A stretch of DNA of 64,000 nucleotides from a bacterium (GCA_026394195.1 JAPKYS010000069.1:30919-94918); one strand, 5' to 3'. Shown: positions 8,316 to 18,438, numbered from the stretch's first letter. Translations and numbers: made by a program. Notes: generated from the letters alone by a model not told the origin.

Positions 8316-9194
8316 CTATTTTTCCGATGGTTGACTCGATTTGGTTGAATTGATCAAGATTTTTGGGTTGTATACCGTCCAAAGACTATCACGCAGCGCT
8401 TTCTCAGCCTCCATTTTCTTGCGTAGATACACACGCCCGCTGACTTCATCGCCGATCTCTTCCAGAGGTAAGATCGTTCCTGCAAATCTTCGCTGGCGGC
8501 ATTGCAGGATGATATACCCCTTATCGTCATACTTCAATGGGTAGGAGATTCCCCCCGGAACCAATCCCAATGCTGCATTGGCCAGTTGAGGATCGAGCTG
8601 CTCTTTGCCGACCCAGCCCAGGTCTTCTCCTTGAAGCTGATTTCCGCTCAGCAGGATCTCCCCCAGATCTTTCCCATCCTGCAAATCCTTGCGGACGACT
8701 GCCGCCTGATCACGATCCGGAGCGATTACGTAGAGCAATTCGATTTGATCATTCTTGGTGCGGTATTGCTCCCGATTCGATTGGTATTCCTGCCGGATTT
8801 CAGTGGAATTAACGTCGATGGACAATGAGGCTATTTCATAGAGCCTGTTGATCAGCAGCTCGCGTCGCAAGGCTTCCATTCGGCTGTTGAAAGTGCTGTC
8901 CTGATCCAGATGGCGAGCGATTGCCTCTTCCAGCAGAATCTCATCGGACGCCCATTTCCTGGCGGCTTCAACGATATAGTCTTCGCTGATTCCTTGGTCA
9001 GCATTCAACTGCTCTTCACTCCAACCGTAAGCCGCTGCCAGTTCGGTCCGGCTGATACTTTTACTCCTCACCTGAGCGACGGCATTTTCGCTGGTTGACT
9101 TTTCCTGACATCCGGTATCAAGCAGCAACGTTGAAAAAACACACGTCAGCGTGATTACGGTAAAGGTCTTTCTCGATTTGCGACTTTTCTGCAT
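8316..9194 (-). CDS. Parvulin-like peptidyl-prolyl isomerase lipoprotein
   Basis: This 292-residue protein starts with a basic and hydrophobic signal ending in LLLDTGC, an imperfect lipobox, so it is probably a membrane-anchored periplasmic lipoprotein. The middle has a SurA/PrsA-type helical N-domain (ELLINRLYEIASLSIDV) and one parvulin-like fold (QIELLYVIAPDRDQA, GEDLGWVGKEQLDPQ, SYPLKYDDKGYIILQCR). The rotamase core is degenerate: the histidine usual in the first strand (xxHIL) is replaced by LLYVIA, so a chaperone rather than isomerase role is plausible. It lies between the SurA-like and two-domain foldases and is read in the same direction, about 20 bases before the likely start of the former. 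Confidence 0.82.
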   Translation of the reverse strand: MQKSRKSRKTFTVITLTCVFSTLLLDTGCQEKSTSENAVAQVRSKSISRTELAAAYGWSEEQLNADQGISEDYIVEAARKWASDEILLEEAIARHLDQDSTFNSRMEALRRELLINRLYEIASLSIDVNSTEIRQEYQSNREQYRTKNDQIELLYVIAPDRDQAAVVRKDLQDGKDLGEILLSGNQLQGEDLGWVGKEQLDPQLANAALGLVPGGISYPLKYDDKGYIILQCRQRRFAGTILPLEEIGDEVSGRVYLRKKMEAEKALRDSLWTVYNPKILINSTKSSQPSEK

Positions 9195-9240
9195 GGTTAA
9201 CCGGAAGAGTGGTTCCGGGTTCTCGTGATTAAAGAGAGAA

Positions 9241-9272
9241 CAGGCCGACCAGTGAATTGATCGGCCTGTCTA
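9241..9272 (-). terminator. Probable terminator between foldase genes
   Basis: CAGGCCGA at 9241-9248 pairs with TCGGCCTG at 9261-9268. The minus-strand continuation is TTCTCTCTTT, an imperfect T-tract. It follows the stop codon of the 627-residue foldase by a few bases, so that gene may end its transcript here or allow readthrough into the next foldase. Confidence 0.6.
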
Positions 9273-9275
9273 TGT

Positions 9276-11159
9276 TTATTTCTTGGGGTCACCGGGTTTA
9301 ATCGGAATGACTTTTGACGGTTGCATCGGTTCAGGCGGCACCGCAAGTTTGCTGGAATCGGATGCTGCCGGATTATAGGGGAATACCGCCATCAGTTTGT
9401 CGTCGAAAATGGTGATCTTGTATCGCTTGTCCATGTCATCGGTCCAGGCTTTCTTCAGGCTGTCCGTTTGCGCCATCCTCATCTGACGATCCACTTCAGC
9501 CTTGGCTTCTTCGAAAACCTTAACCCGGGAAGGCGTTTTTTCGATGACTTTGATGATCGAAAAACCGCGGCGTCCCATGGCAATGGGGTCGCTGATTTCA
9601 CTCACTTTCAAATTGAAGGCTTCACGCCCCATGGCTCCGTATTGCCGACTGGTCAGGGGACCGATCACGCCATCCATGCTCAGGGATGATTTACGATCGC
9701 TGTACTTGTGCACCAGCTTGGTGAAGTCCTCGCCCTTCTTGGCGCGGACGGCAATTTTTTGGGCAAATGCTTCATCGCGGCCGGTTTTTTCATCGACATT
9801 GACGTAGATTTCCTGCACTGTGACCATAGAATCGGTCTGGAAATCCTTCATGTTGTTTTCATAATAAGCCAGCTGCGCAGGTTCACTCACTTTTAGCTTG
9901 TCCTCGACCTGAACCTTATCCACCCGCTGCGACATATTGGTTTCGATCATGTCGTTGTAGGTCTTCTGCACATCGGCGCTTTTATAGAGTCCTCTATCCT
10001 TGGCGCGCTCGGCGAGGAATTCTGGAATCAGCATTCTTTCGACTGTCGAGATGATCGCTTGCTGATCGCGCCAGCGCGGCGCACGACCCGTCTTCTCGAT
10101 ATCTTTGGCGAGGTCTTTAACCGTGATTTTCTTGTCGTCGTAAGTCGCAACCGCCCAATCCTTCTCATCTTCCTTGAAGTTGGAGAAGTAATCGTTATTG
10201 CGCGGCACTGAAGGATCGCTGACTTTGTCCAGAACCTTCTGGATGTTGGCGTAGTCATACTTCAGTTTGTGCTCTTCCTTCAGTTTATTCAGGTAGGCTT
10301 CGGCTTCCTTGCCCAGTTTCTCCTGGTATTTGCTCCGGAGCTGCATCAAGATGTTTGGCTGCTCAATTTCATACGTGCCCCGTTCCTTGGAAGGACGGCG
10401 ATCTTCAACCTTGATGATGTGATATCCGTAGGAGGATTTGATGGTATCGCTGATCTGATCGACCTTCAAGGCGAAGGCGGCATCCTGGAATTCATCAACC
10501 ATGCGACCCCAGGTAAAATAGCCCAGATCGCCACCCGCTTGTGCCGTGGTAACGTCATTCGAAACGATTTTAGCCAGGGAATCAAAATTCGCCCCGGCGC
10601 GCAGTTGGTCTCTGGCGCGGACGGCGCGAGCGCGAACTGAATCCAATTCCAAGGGCACCAGGTCAACCGGTGTGCTGAAGAGGATATGTCGGGCGTGGAT
10701 CTCTTCACCCATCTTGTCGTACACAGCTTTGACTTCTGAGGGCGGGATCACTTTATCCATGATTTCGACTTTATAAAGCTCCTGGATGGCAGCCTGTTTC
10801 TGCGCATCCAATGCTGACGCCTTGACAGTCGAATCGTTCTGCAGATTCAGGCGATAAGCCTCCTGCAGTTTCATTGAGCCGTCGATCAGGTTTTTCAAGA
10901 CCTGTTTGCGCTCTTCGAGATTGCGCTGCGCAGCCACGTCCGGCGTTCTATAGCGCATCAGCATGGCATTTTTAAACGCGTCGGTGCTTACGTACTTGCC
11001 GCCGACTTTGGCGACGTAGTCGCCTTTTTTACCGCAGCCTGAAATCAAAACGGCGAATACCACCAGCGCAAGTGCGAATACGGAGAGTACTCGCAGGGCT
11101 GTTGATTTTGACTTGTGAAGCGATAGCATTGCTTTTTGCTTCGAGAATGCGAATGGCAT
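9276..11159 (-). CDS. PpiD/PrsA-like foldase lipoprotein with two parvulin regions
   Basis: I take the ATG at 11159 as start because AGGAGG sits eight bases before it, whereas the upstream in-frame TTG is too close. The 627-residue protein has a signal peptide with lipobox LISGC, placing it as a lipoprotein. An N-terminal SurA_N-like helical region is followed by a clear parvulin domain (HARHILFSTPVD, GGDLGYFTWGRMVDEFQDAA, SSYGYHIIKVEDRR), a long helical linker, and a second parvulin-like domain (VQEIYVNVDEKTG, LSMDGVIGPLTSRQYG, GRRGFSIIKVIEK). The second domain lacks the usual HIL histidine. This organisation resembles PpiD and PrsA foldases acting on exported proteins. It lies first in the direction of transcription of the foldase cluster. 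Confidence 0.88.
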   Translation of the reverse strand: MPFAFSKQKAMLSLHKSKSTALRVLSVFALALVVFAVLISGCGKKGDYVAKVGGKYVSTDAFKNAMLMRYRTPDVAAQRNLEERKQVLKNLIDGSMKLQEAYRLNLQNDSTVKASALDAQKQAAIQELYKVEIMDKVIPPSEVKAVYDKMGEEIHARHILFSTPVDLVPLELDSVRARAVRARDQLRAGANFDSLAKIVSNDVTTAQAGGDLGYFTWGRMVDEFQDAAFALKVDQISDTIKSSYGYHIIKVEDRRPSKERGTYEIEQPNILMQLRSKYQEKLGKEAEAYLNKLKEEHKLKYDYANIQKVLDKVSDPSVPRNNDYFSNFKEDEKDWAVATYDDKKITVKDLAKDIEKTGRAPRWRDQQAIISTVERMLIPEFLAERAKDRGLYKSADVQKTYNDMIETNMSQRVDKVQVEDKLKVSEPAQLAYYENNMKDFQTDSMVTVQEIYVNVDEKTGRDEAFAQKIAVRAKKGEDFTKLVHKYSDRKSSLSMDGVIGPLTSRQYGAMGREAFNLKVSEISDPIAMGRRGFSIIKVIEKTPSRVKVFEEAKAEVDRQMRMAQTDSLKKAWTDDMDKRYKITIFDDKLMAVFPYNPAASDSSKLAVPPEPMQPSKVIPIKPGDPKK

Positions 11160-11285
11160 GCTCAAATCCTCCTGAATCTCTGATATTCTTAATTATGGCT
11201 TAGTTTCGGTTTTGCTTGATCGATTATATTAAACCATCCATCTGCTGGAATGATCCCGCAGGTACGATCAAGAAATCGAGATTTT

Positions 11286-14200
11286 TTAAGCTAATTTATC
11301 AAGGAATGCTTTTGCGGCAGCCATCTTTTCACTCCAATCGCTGCCGCTGCGCCAGCGCAGAATCAGTCGCAGAGGATTACCATTTAAAAATTCTACGTCT
11401 TCATCCTGCAACTTTAGCACGAGATTCCTGAGCCTTTCAGGCCAACCCTGCCCGTTTCCGGCATCCACCTCGGCTTGCAGATAGTTTTCCAGAATTTCAA
11501 CCTTCGGCAATCCGGCAAAGACGCAACCCAGTTTGAGTTCAAAGAGCTCGAAGAGATTATGCGCCTGCTCCGGTGGAGTTCCATATCGATCTTTAACCTC
11601 CTCGATCAGGCTGTTGAGCTGCTGTTTCGTTGAGGCAGTCGAAAGCCGGCGGTATAGTTCCACACGCTGTTCGGGTCGTTCGACGTAGTCCGAGGGGAGG
11701 AAGGCGTCGAAAGGAAAATCGATTTTCGGCTCGAATTCCCGGGCGGGTTCGGACGGCATCGGGTCGGATAGTTGCGCGTCGACCTTGAGTTCCTGAACCG
11801 CGGTGTCGATCATCTTCTGGTAGAGATCAAAACCGACCGCATGGATAAATCCCGATTGCTTCGCTCCGAAAATTTCGCCGGCGCCCCGAATTTCCAAATC
11901 ATGCAGAGCCAATTGGTAACCAGCGCCGAGATAACTGCAGTAGCGGATGGCATCCAGACGCCGACGCGCTGGATCGGAAGTAGCCAGCTTTGGCGGCGTT
12001 AAAAGATAGGCGTAGGCTTGGCGATTGGACCTGCCAATGCGCCCGCGCAATTGATAGAGTTGAGCCAAACCGAAGCGGTCTGCCCGGTTGACGACCATGG
12101 TATTGACATTGGGCAGATCCAATCCGGATTCGATAATCATCGTCGAAATAAGACAATCGTACTTCTTCAGCAGGAAATCGCCCATCGTGTGCTCCAACTG
12201 CTTTTCCGGCATCTGACCGTGCGCTACAATAAAGCGGACTTCCGGCAACCAGCGTTGCAGCATTGTTTTAATGGCTCCGATGGATTCCACACGGTTATGC
12301 ACGAAATAAACCTGTCCCCCGCGGTCGATCTCTCGCAATATGGCGCCCGTGATCAATTCCTGAGAAAAGGGGGCAATTTCCGTTTCGATGGGCAGGCGAT
12401 CCTGCGGAGCGGTTCTGATCAGCGACATATCACGTGCGCCGATCAAGGCCATATGGAGTGTGCGCGGGATGGGGGTTGCCGTCAGGGTAAGGACGTCAAT
12501 TTGCGACCGCCATTTCTTGAGTTGTTCTTTATGTTTGACACCGAAGCGATGTTCTTCATCGACGATAAGCAGCCCCAGATTCTGGAACAGCACGTCTTTA
12601 GACAGCAGCCGGTGGGTGCCGACAATGAAGTCGATGCGCCCTTCCTTCAACCGCTTTAAAATTACTTTCTGCTCTGAAGGAGTACGGAAGCGTGATATCA
12701 TTTCCAGTTCGATGGGAGTATTCACCAGGCGTTTCTGGAAATTGAGATAATGCTGTTGCGCCAAAAGCGTGGTTGGAACCAGGACCCCCACCTGTTTTCC
12801 TCCCAAAACCGCTTTAAAGGCAGCCCGCAGCGCTACTTCGGTTTTCCCATATCCGACGTCTCCGCAGACCAGCCGATCCATGGGCATAGGCTGCTCCATG
12901 TCTCTTTTTACATCGGCGATGGCTTTGAGCTGGTCCGGGGTTTCGTCAAACTCAAACGTCGCCTCAAGCTCTCGTTGTAAAGGTGTATCATCCGGAAAGG
13001 GATGCCCATGGAGTGAGGCTCGCTTGGCGTACAATTTTACCAGGTCAATGGCAAGTTCCTTGACTGCTTCGCCGGCTTTTTTACGGATTTTCTCCCATTC
13101 ACCTTTACCGATCCGAGTCAGCGGCGGTACAAATCCTTCACGGCCGGAATATTTTTGCAGCTTCTTCAGCGACTCCAGACGAACGTACAACTTGACGCTA
13201 TCTCGATATTCGATCTGCAGGCATTCCCTCTGGTGTCCACCGACTTTGATGGTTACCAGACCATGATAACAGCCGATTCCGTAATCTTCATGCACTACGT
13301 AATCGCCCCGTTTCAACATCTCCGTGTGTTCGATGGGGCTGAAGTTGCGCAGGCGGAAGTAGGTTCGACGGTGGCGCGGTCTTCGGAAAATCTGGTGATC
13401 CGTGTAGAGGATCGGCGCTGAGTCGGGTAACTTGAAACCACCCGAGAAGTGTGCTACAAAATAATCGGTCCAACCTTCCAAATCCTGTTCGACTAAAAGA
13501 TCATTCAAGCGCTCCAGTTGACCGTCATTATCGCAGGCGATAAAAACCGGTTTTTTCCGCTTGGCGTGGTCGCTGAGGCTTTCAGCCAGTTGCGCAATGT
13601 GTCCGCCGAAATCTTCCTGCGGAACCGCCAGCAGATCGATTCTGGGGAGGTCATGGCGCGGGCTGCCCCAGTACAGGACGGTCGAGTTTTCGAGTACGTC
13701 TTTCCATGCTGCTTCCGCTCCGGCTTCCCTTGCTGACAGCAGGATCTCTTCCGGTTCATCCACCAGCAGGACGTCATCAGGATAAAGATAGGACGCCAAA
13801 CTGGCGCCGCTCTCGCCTTCCACATTCGATAAAAACAGCGCTTCCTGATTCAGCCGTTCGATGGTTCGTTGAGTGAGTGGATCGAAACTTCGGAGCGATT
13901 CCAATTTATCTCCCCAGAATTCGAGGCGCAGCGGCATGTTGTGCGTATAGGGGAATACATCCAAGATGAACCCACGCAAGGCGAACTCACCGCGATTTTC
14001 CGCCATATCGGTGCGGCTGTAACCGGCTTGAACCAACTTCTCCGCCAGCCGGTTGCGTCCAACTTCCGAACCTGGGATCAGGCTGATGCGGATGCGATCG
14101 AGGGTTTCTTTGCTGGGCAGGGTGTTCACCCATGTCGCCGCGGGATCGGCGACCAGAGCAAACGGCTGAGGTGAAGTCCAATCTTGCAGTGCGCGGGCTC

Positions 14201-14501
14201 GAAAAATGCGAGTCTCAAATGGAGTGATATCGTCCTTGGTCTGCGGAGCCAGCAGCAGTCCAACTGACTTTTCCGAGAGGATCTGGCTGAGGTCTCCCAA
14301 AGCCTCTTCACGGCTGCTGCTGCGAGGCGAAATCCATAATACCCGACGCCCTTTTTCGACCAGCGCCGCGACGATAAACGCCTTCAAACATCCAGGCGTC
14401 CCCTTCAGTACCGCAGCAGGGTGGCTCTGGATAATTTCGGTGATACCGGCGAAGGGAGGGTAGTCAGCTAAGGCGTTTTTTAGTCGTTGGATGGATGACA
14501 C
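11286..14501 (-). CDS. mfd: Transcription-repair coupling factor
   Basis: This 1071-residue protein, with a GTG start, has all parts of Mfd. The N-terminal third is the UvrB-like region that recruits UvrA. The RNA polymerase-interacting domain appears near residues 400-480 (LKRGDYVVHEDYGIGCYHG). The RecG-like translocase follows with Walker A GDVGYGKTEVAL, the DEAH-type box IVDEEHRFGVKHKE, TATPIPRTLHMAL, and LIIESGLDLPNVN/QLRGRIGRS-like motifs. The C-terminal TRCF domain ends near LSTASTKQQLNSLIEEVKD. Mfd removes RNA polymerase stalled at DNA lesions and hands the site to nucleotide excision repair. It is slightly shorter than the E. coli protein (1148) but complete. It probably heads its own transcript; the foldase genes lie downstream. 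Confidence 0.97.
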   Translation of the reverse strand: MSSIQRLKNALADYPPFAGITEIIQSHPAAVLKGTPGCLKAFIVAALVEKGRRVLWISPRSSSREEALGDLSQILSEKSVGLLLAPQTKDDITPFETRIFRARALQDWTSPQPFALVADPAATWVNTLPSKETLDRIRISLIPGSEVGRNRLAEKLVQAGYSRTDMAENRGEFALRGFILDVFPYTHNMPLRLEFWGDKLESLRSFDPLTQRTIERLNQEALFLSNVEGESGASLASYLYPDDVLLVDEPEEILLSAREAGAEAAWKDVLENSTVLYWGSPRHDLPRIDLLAVPQEDFGGHIAQLAESLSDHAKRKKPVFIACDNDGQLERLNDLLVEQDLEGWTDYFVAHFSGGFKLPDSAPILYTDHQIFRRPRHRRTYFRLRNFSPIEHTEMLKRGDYVVHEDYGIGCYHGLVTIKVGGHQRECLQIEYRDSVKLYVRLESLKKLQKYSGREGFVPPLTRIGKGEWEKIRKKAGEAVKELAIDLVKLYAKRASLHGHPFPDDTPLQRELEATFEFDETPDQLKAIADVKRDMEQPMPMDRLVCGDVGYGKTEVALRAAFKAVLGGKQVGVLVPTTLLAQQHYLNFQKRLVNTPIELEMISRFRTPSEQKVILKRLKEGRIDFIVGTHRLLSKDVLFQNLGLLIVDEEHRFGVKHKEQLKKWRSQIDVLTLTATPIPRTLHMALIGARDMSLIRTAPQDRLPIETEIAPFSQELITGAILREIDRGGQVYFVHNRVESIGAIKTMLQRWLPEVRFIVAHGQMPEKQLEHTMGDFLLKKYDCLISTMIIESGLDLPNVNTMVVNRADRFGLAQLYQLRGRIGRSNRQAYAYLLTPPKLATSDPARRRLDAIRYCSYLGAGYQLALHDLEIRGAGEIFGAKQSGFIHAVGFDLYQKMIDTAVQELKVDAQLSDPMPSEPAREFEPKIDFPFDAFLPSDYVERPEQRVELYRRLSTASTKQQLNSLIEEVKDRYGTPPEQAHNLFELFELKLGCVFAGLPKVEILENYLQAEVDAGNGQGWPERLRNLVLKLQDEDVEFLNGNPLRLILRWRSGSDWSEKMAAAKAFLDKLA

Positions 14502-14604
14502 GGGATGAAAGCTTCAGCAGCTCGAGGTTTGGATTGGAAATTTGGAATCAGGGAGCGAGGATCTCCGCGCTCACGGGTATCGGTCCTTGCAGGGATGAAG
14601 CGAA

Positions 14605-14796
14605 TTAATAGTCGACAATCTTGAAGGGGACGCGGCACTCCGACAGCGCCAGTTTCACGTGGTCGACATTGACGTGTCCCAGGTGTAGTTCGTGGTTCTT
14701 ACTGAAAATATCCCAAGTGAATTCGACATTGAATCTCTCCAGGATGGGCATCACCTGTTTGAGATCCTCGAAGCTGTTGAACTGGATTTTTTTCAT
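14605..14796 (-). CDS. Small conserved-looking hypothetical protein (63 residues)
   Basis: The 63-residue product begins MKKIQFNSFEDLKQVM and ends in CRVPFKIVDY, with a hydrophilic, alternating helix/strand pattern and no membrane segment. I do not recognise a family. It lies upstream of mfd in the same direction with a gap of about 100 bases. A canonical ribosome binding site is not evident. Codon composition resembles its neighbours and it has a sensible charged profile, so I consider it a probable but unproven gene. Confidence 0.5.
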   Translation of the reverse strand: MKKIQFNSFEDLKQVMPILERFNVEFTWDIFSKNHELHLGHVNVDHVKLALSECRVPFKIVDY

Positions 14797-14917
14797 CGAT
14801 GATCCGCGGCAGCCTTTGATAGGAGTTGAAAACCGATTCTCGAGTGGGCAGTTCCGTTTGCCGTTGCATCTCTGGAATGCTCAAACTTATCTAATATACA
14901 GAATTTCTGTGGGGAAA

Positions 14918-16552
14918 TCAAGAGGTGAGAGCGGCATTCTCCAACTCGAGGTCCTTTTCTTCGACCGGATTTTCCATGCGGAGCGTATCCTGGTCGGTCC
15001 AGTAGCGGTTTCGTCCGTGGCGTTTGGCGTGATAGAGATTGACGTCAGCTCGTTCGATCAACGCCTCATCCTCGGCAAAGTGAGTTTCACGACAGAACGT
15101 TGACACCCCCAGCGAGATGGTCACCTTGATTTGGCGGGTTTCGATGTCGAAGAAATGATTTTCCACAGCCTTACGAAGTTTCTCTGCGATGATCGTGGCA
15201 GCCTTTTGATCCGCTTCCGGCAAGATGGCTACAAATTCCTCTCCGCCATACCTTGCTAAAAAGTCACTCTTACGCAGGCTGTTTTGTAAAGCGTTGGCGA
15301 CTCCCCTGAGCACTTGATCTCCCACCAGATGGCCTTCCCGATCATTGATCAATTTAAAATTGTCCAGATCGATCATGATGCAGGACAACGGGTGTCCATA
15401 ACGATTGGATCTGTAAAATTCACGGGCGATCAGATTTTGGAAGACACGACGGTTGTTGATCTGAGTCAAGCCATCAATATTGGCCATGTCCTGCAGTTTG
15501 GTGTTTGCAGCCGCCAGTTGCTCAGCTAGTTCTTCGGCTCTACGCTTCGAGGCGATCAATTCCCGGTTCATCTGATCGTAGCTCAAATTAATGCGGCCCA
15601 GCTCAATGTTTGCCGCCATAATCAGTTCGGAATAACTGCGGGTATCCAACGGCGGCAACCCGAAGAATTCCGCCACCTCCTTGGCTTCGGCGCTGAGATT
15701 GTCCAGCAATTCCGTTATGGCATTCGCTTTGATCTTGAAGTATTTGTCGGCGCGATCCACCAGTTTGGTCACGAAATCCGGGCGATACTCATCGTAAAAA
15801 ATGGCGCTGGCCAGATGGGAGAGATGAACAAACTGCGTCAGGCTGATAATCTTGGGGTCTTCTTCAGCAATGCCGCCTCTGAGGGTGTTTTCCGGTTCAT
15901 GGTGACGCAGAATGGGGACTGACAAAGATCTTGGCAGCTGCCATTTATTGGTCAGGAATTCGCCCAGCAAAGTATGATTGATGCCAAAATGCTGATCTTC
16001 CAGATTGATCAATTCTGTGGCGCTGCGCGCGGACGTCTCCATCAACTTGGAGTATTCATCAGGAAAATACTTGATAAAAACCAGTATGCCTACGTCCTGC
16101 AGCAGCGAGGCCATGAAGATCTCTTCTTCGCGCGGGTCTTTCGCCAGGATAGCGAGACGCCTGGCAGCCACTGCTGAAAGAAGCGAGCGTTCCCAGATCA
16201 CCTTGAAATTGAAGTTCCCCGGTCCGCTCTTAGAGGTCTGCATGAAAACTTCGAGAATCGACATTGAAAGCGCCAGGTTCTTAACCGCTGCCAAACCCAG
16301 GATCACCATCGCCTGCGACAGAGTTCCAACCTTGCGCGGATATCCATAGAAGGCAGAATTGACCACCTTCAAAATTTTAAAGCTTAATGAGACGTCATTC
16401 TGGATAACACCGGCAATTTGTTGAATCGAGATTTTTTCATCGCTCACCAGTTTGAGGATTTTATCCACTACCGGTGAGAGAGTCGGCAGCTCCTTGTCGT
16501 GGTCCAGGATGCTGATGATCTCGCGAATGCGGCTGTTCTGGTTGGAGGACAT
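14918..16552 (-). CDS. HDOD domain diguanylate cyclase
   Basis: The N-terminal half (about residues 15-215) is an HDOD domain (LPTLSPVVDKILKLV, IQNDVSLSFKILKVVNSAFYG, QAMVILGLAAVKNLAL), a degenerate HD fold used in signalling. A helical linker of about 40 residues follows, then a GGDEF domain (about 365-520) with DGLTQINNRRVF, ARYGGEEF and ISLGVSTF. The active GGEEF motif is intact, and RKSD five residues upstream fits the RxxD inhibitory site, so the protein should make c-di-GMP under product control. No membrane segment is seen; it is predicted to be cytoplasmic. It stands alone on the minus strand. An HD-GYP c-di-GMP phosphodiesterase is encoded at 37572-38792. Confidence 0.93.
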   Translation of the reverse strand: MSSNQNSRIREIISILDHDKELPTLSPVVDKILKLVSDEKISIQQIAGVIQNDVSLSFKILKVVNSAFYGYPRKVGTLSQAMVILGLAAVKNLALSMSILEVFMQTSKSGPGNFNFKVIWERSLLSAVAARRLAILAKDPREEEIFMASLLQDVGILVFIKYFPDEYSKLMETSARSATELINLEDQHFGINHTLLGEFLTNKWQLPRSLSVPILRHHEPENTLRGGIAEEDPKIISLTQFVHLSHLASAIFYDEYRPDFVTKLVDRADKYFKIKANAITELLDNLSAEAKEVAEFFGLPPLDTRSYSELIMAANIELGRINLSYDQMNRELIASKRRAEELAEQLAAANTKLQDMANIDGLTQINNRRVFQNLIAREFYRSNRYGHPLSCIMIDLDNFKLINDREGHLVGDQVLRGVANALQNSLRKSDFLARYGGEEFVAILPEADQKAATIIAEKLRKAVENHFFDIETRQIKVTISLGVSTFCRETHFAEDEALIERADVNLYHAKRHGRNRYWTDQDTLRMENPVEEKDLELENAALTS

Positions 16553-16776
16553 AATGAAACCCTGATCGCCCTGCAGAGGTTAGATTAAGGAAATTGCCTC
16601 GACTGCATGGGATGAAATGACTCTTTGCTTCTGTCGCGGGTTAGCCGTTATTGCTGAATTGATTAAAAGCGGCAGCTAAACCCGAGAGAATCCACTATTT
16701 TCTTATCGGCAGGATTCATTCTTGAGTTTAGTCATTTTCGTGCTTAAATCGACCAAAAAGATCCTGAAAACCCGAC

Positions 16777-18111
16777 ATGAATCATCAACCCGCTGAGTCC
16801 CTGCGTACCGATGCCTTGAACATGCTCAGAGACGCTCTCAGCGCTGTCAATCCGGAAGAACTCTTCCGTTCCAAAGTCAGTTGTATAGGTGATTGCCTGC
16901 ACGTCTGCGATTTAACCTTCGATCTTTCCCAAATCGATAAAATCATCGTCATCGGTACCGGCAAAGGGACCGCTTTGATGGCGAAAGCTGCCGAGGATGT
17001 GCTCGGGAATCGTTTGACCTCCGGGGCTATCACCGTCAAGTATGGTCACGGCTTGCCGCTTGAGAAAATCGAAGTCATCGAAGCGGGTCATCCTGTGCTT
17101 GATGAGCAGGGTTTGAAGGGGACTTCCCGAATTTTGCAACTGTTGGGCGGAGTGACCGAGCGCGATCTGGTTCTGGTATTGATCACGGGCGGTGGATCGG
17201 CTCTACTGGAAAACCCGGTTGCCGGAGTTACACTCGGGGATCTGCAGAATACCACCCGGTCACTGTTGGCTTGCGGCGCAGAAATCGCGGAAATCAATTC
17301 AGTGCGTAAGCATCTCTCCTGCGTCAAGGGCGGGCAGTTGTTACGAGCCGCTGCGTCGGCTCAGGTCGTCACCTTGATCTTATCTGATGTCATCGGAGAC
17401 CCGCCGGAAGCGATCTCATCCGGACCCACCAGCCCCGATCCGACCACCTTCTCTGGTTGCTGGTCCATTCTCGAGAAATACCATCTCTTACAGTCGTTGC
17501 CGCAGAGCGTTTTAAAGCATCTGGCAGCCGGATTAAGAGGTGAGATTCCGGATACGCCCAAGCCGGGCGACCCCATTTTCGACCGATCCCACCTGCGAAT
17601 TATCGGCAACAACCGCTTGATGCTGGAAGCCGCCGCCCAATCTGCGAAAAATCGAGGCTATCGAACGTTCATTTTGACTAATGCCATGTGCAGCGAGGCG
17701 CGCAAGTTGGGCATGGAACTGGCGGTTCTGTTGAAATTCATTAAAATTGCGCACCCCTCCACCCGACCTCGATGTCTAATTGCCGGAGGTGAAACCACGG
17801 TCACGCTGCGAGGCTCCGGAAAAGGAGGGCGCAATCAGGAACTGGCCTTGGCGGCGGCCTTGGAATTGGATGGCATGGATGGCTGCCTGCTGCTTTCCGC
17901 CGGCAGCGATGGGGGAGACGGACCGACCGATGCTGCCGGCGCTCTGGTGGATGGGACGACCGTATTAAGGGGGACGGAAAAGGACATGCCTGCTGCCGAA
18001 TACCTGGGGCGGAACGACTCCTACACCTATTTTGCCGCGTTGGGAGATCTGATTAAAACCGGACCCACCCTGACCAACGTCATGGATCTGGTGGTTATGC
18101 TGGTGACATGA
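16777..18111 (+). CDS. Glycerate 2-kinase (MOFRL/DUF4147 family)
   Basis: The 444-residue product matches the class II glycerate kinase family in length and pattern. The N-terminal domain has VIGTGKGTALMAKAAED, EAGHPVLDEQG and LVLITGGGSALLE; the C-terminal MOFRL domain has AGGETTVTLRGSGKGGRNQE and LLSAGSDGGDGPTDAAGA. These enzymes phosphorylate D-glycerate to 2-phosphoglycerate with ATP, feeding glycolysis from serine or C2 metabolism. Related hydroxypyruvate-reductase annotations (TtuD) for this family are historical. The start ATG lacks a strong ribosome binding site. It is not operonic with its neighbours, being divergent from the HDOD-GGDEF gene and more than 300 bases from argF. Confidence 0.93.
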   Translation: MNHQPAESLRTDALNMLRDALSAVNPEELFRSKVSCIGDCLHVCDLTFDLSQIDKIIVIGTGKGTALMAKAAEDVLGNRLTSGAITVKYGHGLPLEKIEVIEAGHPVLDEQGLKGTSRILQLLGGVTERDLVLVLITGGGSALLENPVAGVTLGDLQNTTRSLLACGAEIAEINSVRKHLSCVKGGQLLRAAASAQVVTLILSDVIGDPPEAISSGPTSPDPTTFSGCWSILEKYHLLQSLPQSVLKHLAAGLRGEIPDTPKPGDPIFDRSHLRIIGNNRLMLEAAAQSAKNRGYRTFILTNAMCSEARKLGMELAVLLKFIKIAHPSTRPRCLIAGGETTVTLRGSGKGGRNQELALAAALELDGMDGCLLLSAGSDGGDGPTDAAGALVDGTTVLRGTEKDMPAAEYLGRNDSYTYFAALGDLIKTGPTLTNVMDLVVMLVT

Positions 18112-18438
18112 GGTCATATGTTGTCGGGAATTTGAAAATCGTGTAACTGTTATCACCCGATTAATGGTAGTGAATTCATAATCTAGATAAAACTGAGTTC
18201 TTTTATACCGAGGGCACAGCACGCTGTGCCCCTACACCTCAGCATAGTCGGGGTCGCCCCTGACCCCGACAAGCATTAAGTTAGCAGTTTAACTACCAGA
18301 ATCAGAGTGTTGGTGGAATCTCAATCAGACTTAGCTTGCCGAAAATCGCGTTTTTGTCTTGCTTTCGGCAGTGAGAAATGATACTTTTGGGCGATTCATC
18401 CAAAACCGCAGACAATAATTTACCAACGGAGATAGATC
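18112..18438. repeat. Intergenic region with two perfect palindromes
   Basis: No gene is seen between the glycerate kinase and argF. GGGCACAGC at 18212-18220 pairs with GCTGTGCCC at 18223-18231, followed by the CCCCTAC flank shared with the in-gene repeat at 1079-1150. GTCGGGGTC/GACCCCGAC-type arms lie at 18247-18270. Both resemble the short palindromic elements elsewhere in the window. The remaining right half presumably holds the argF promoter, which I could not fix. Confidence 0.65.
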
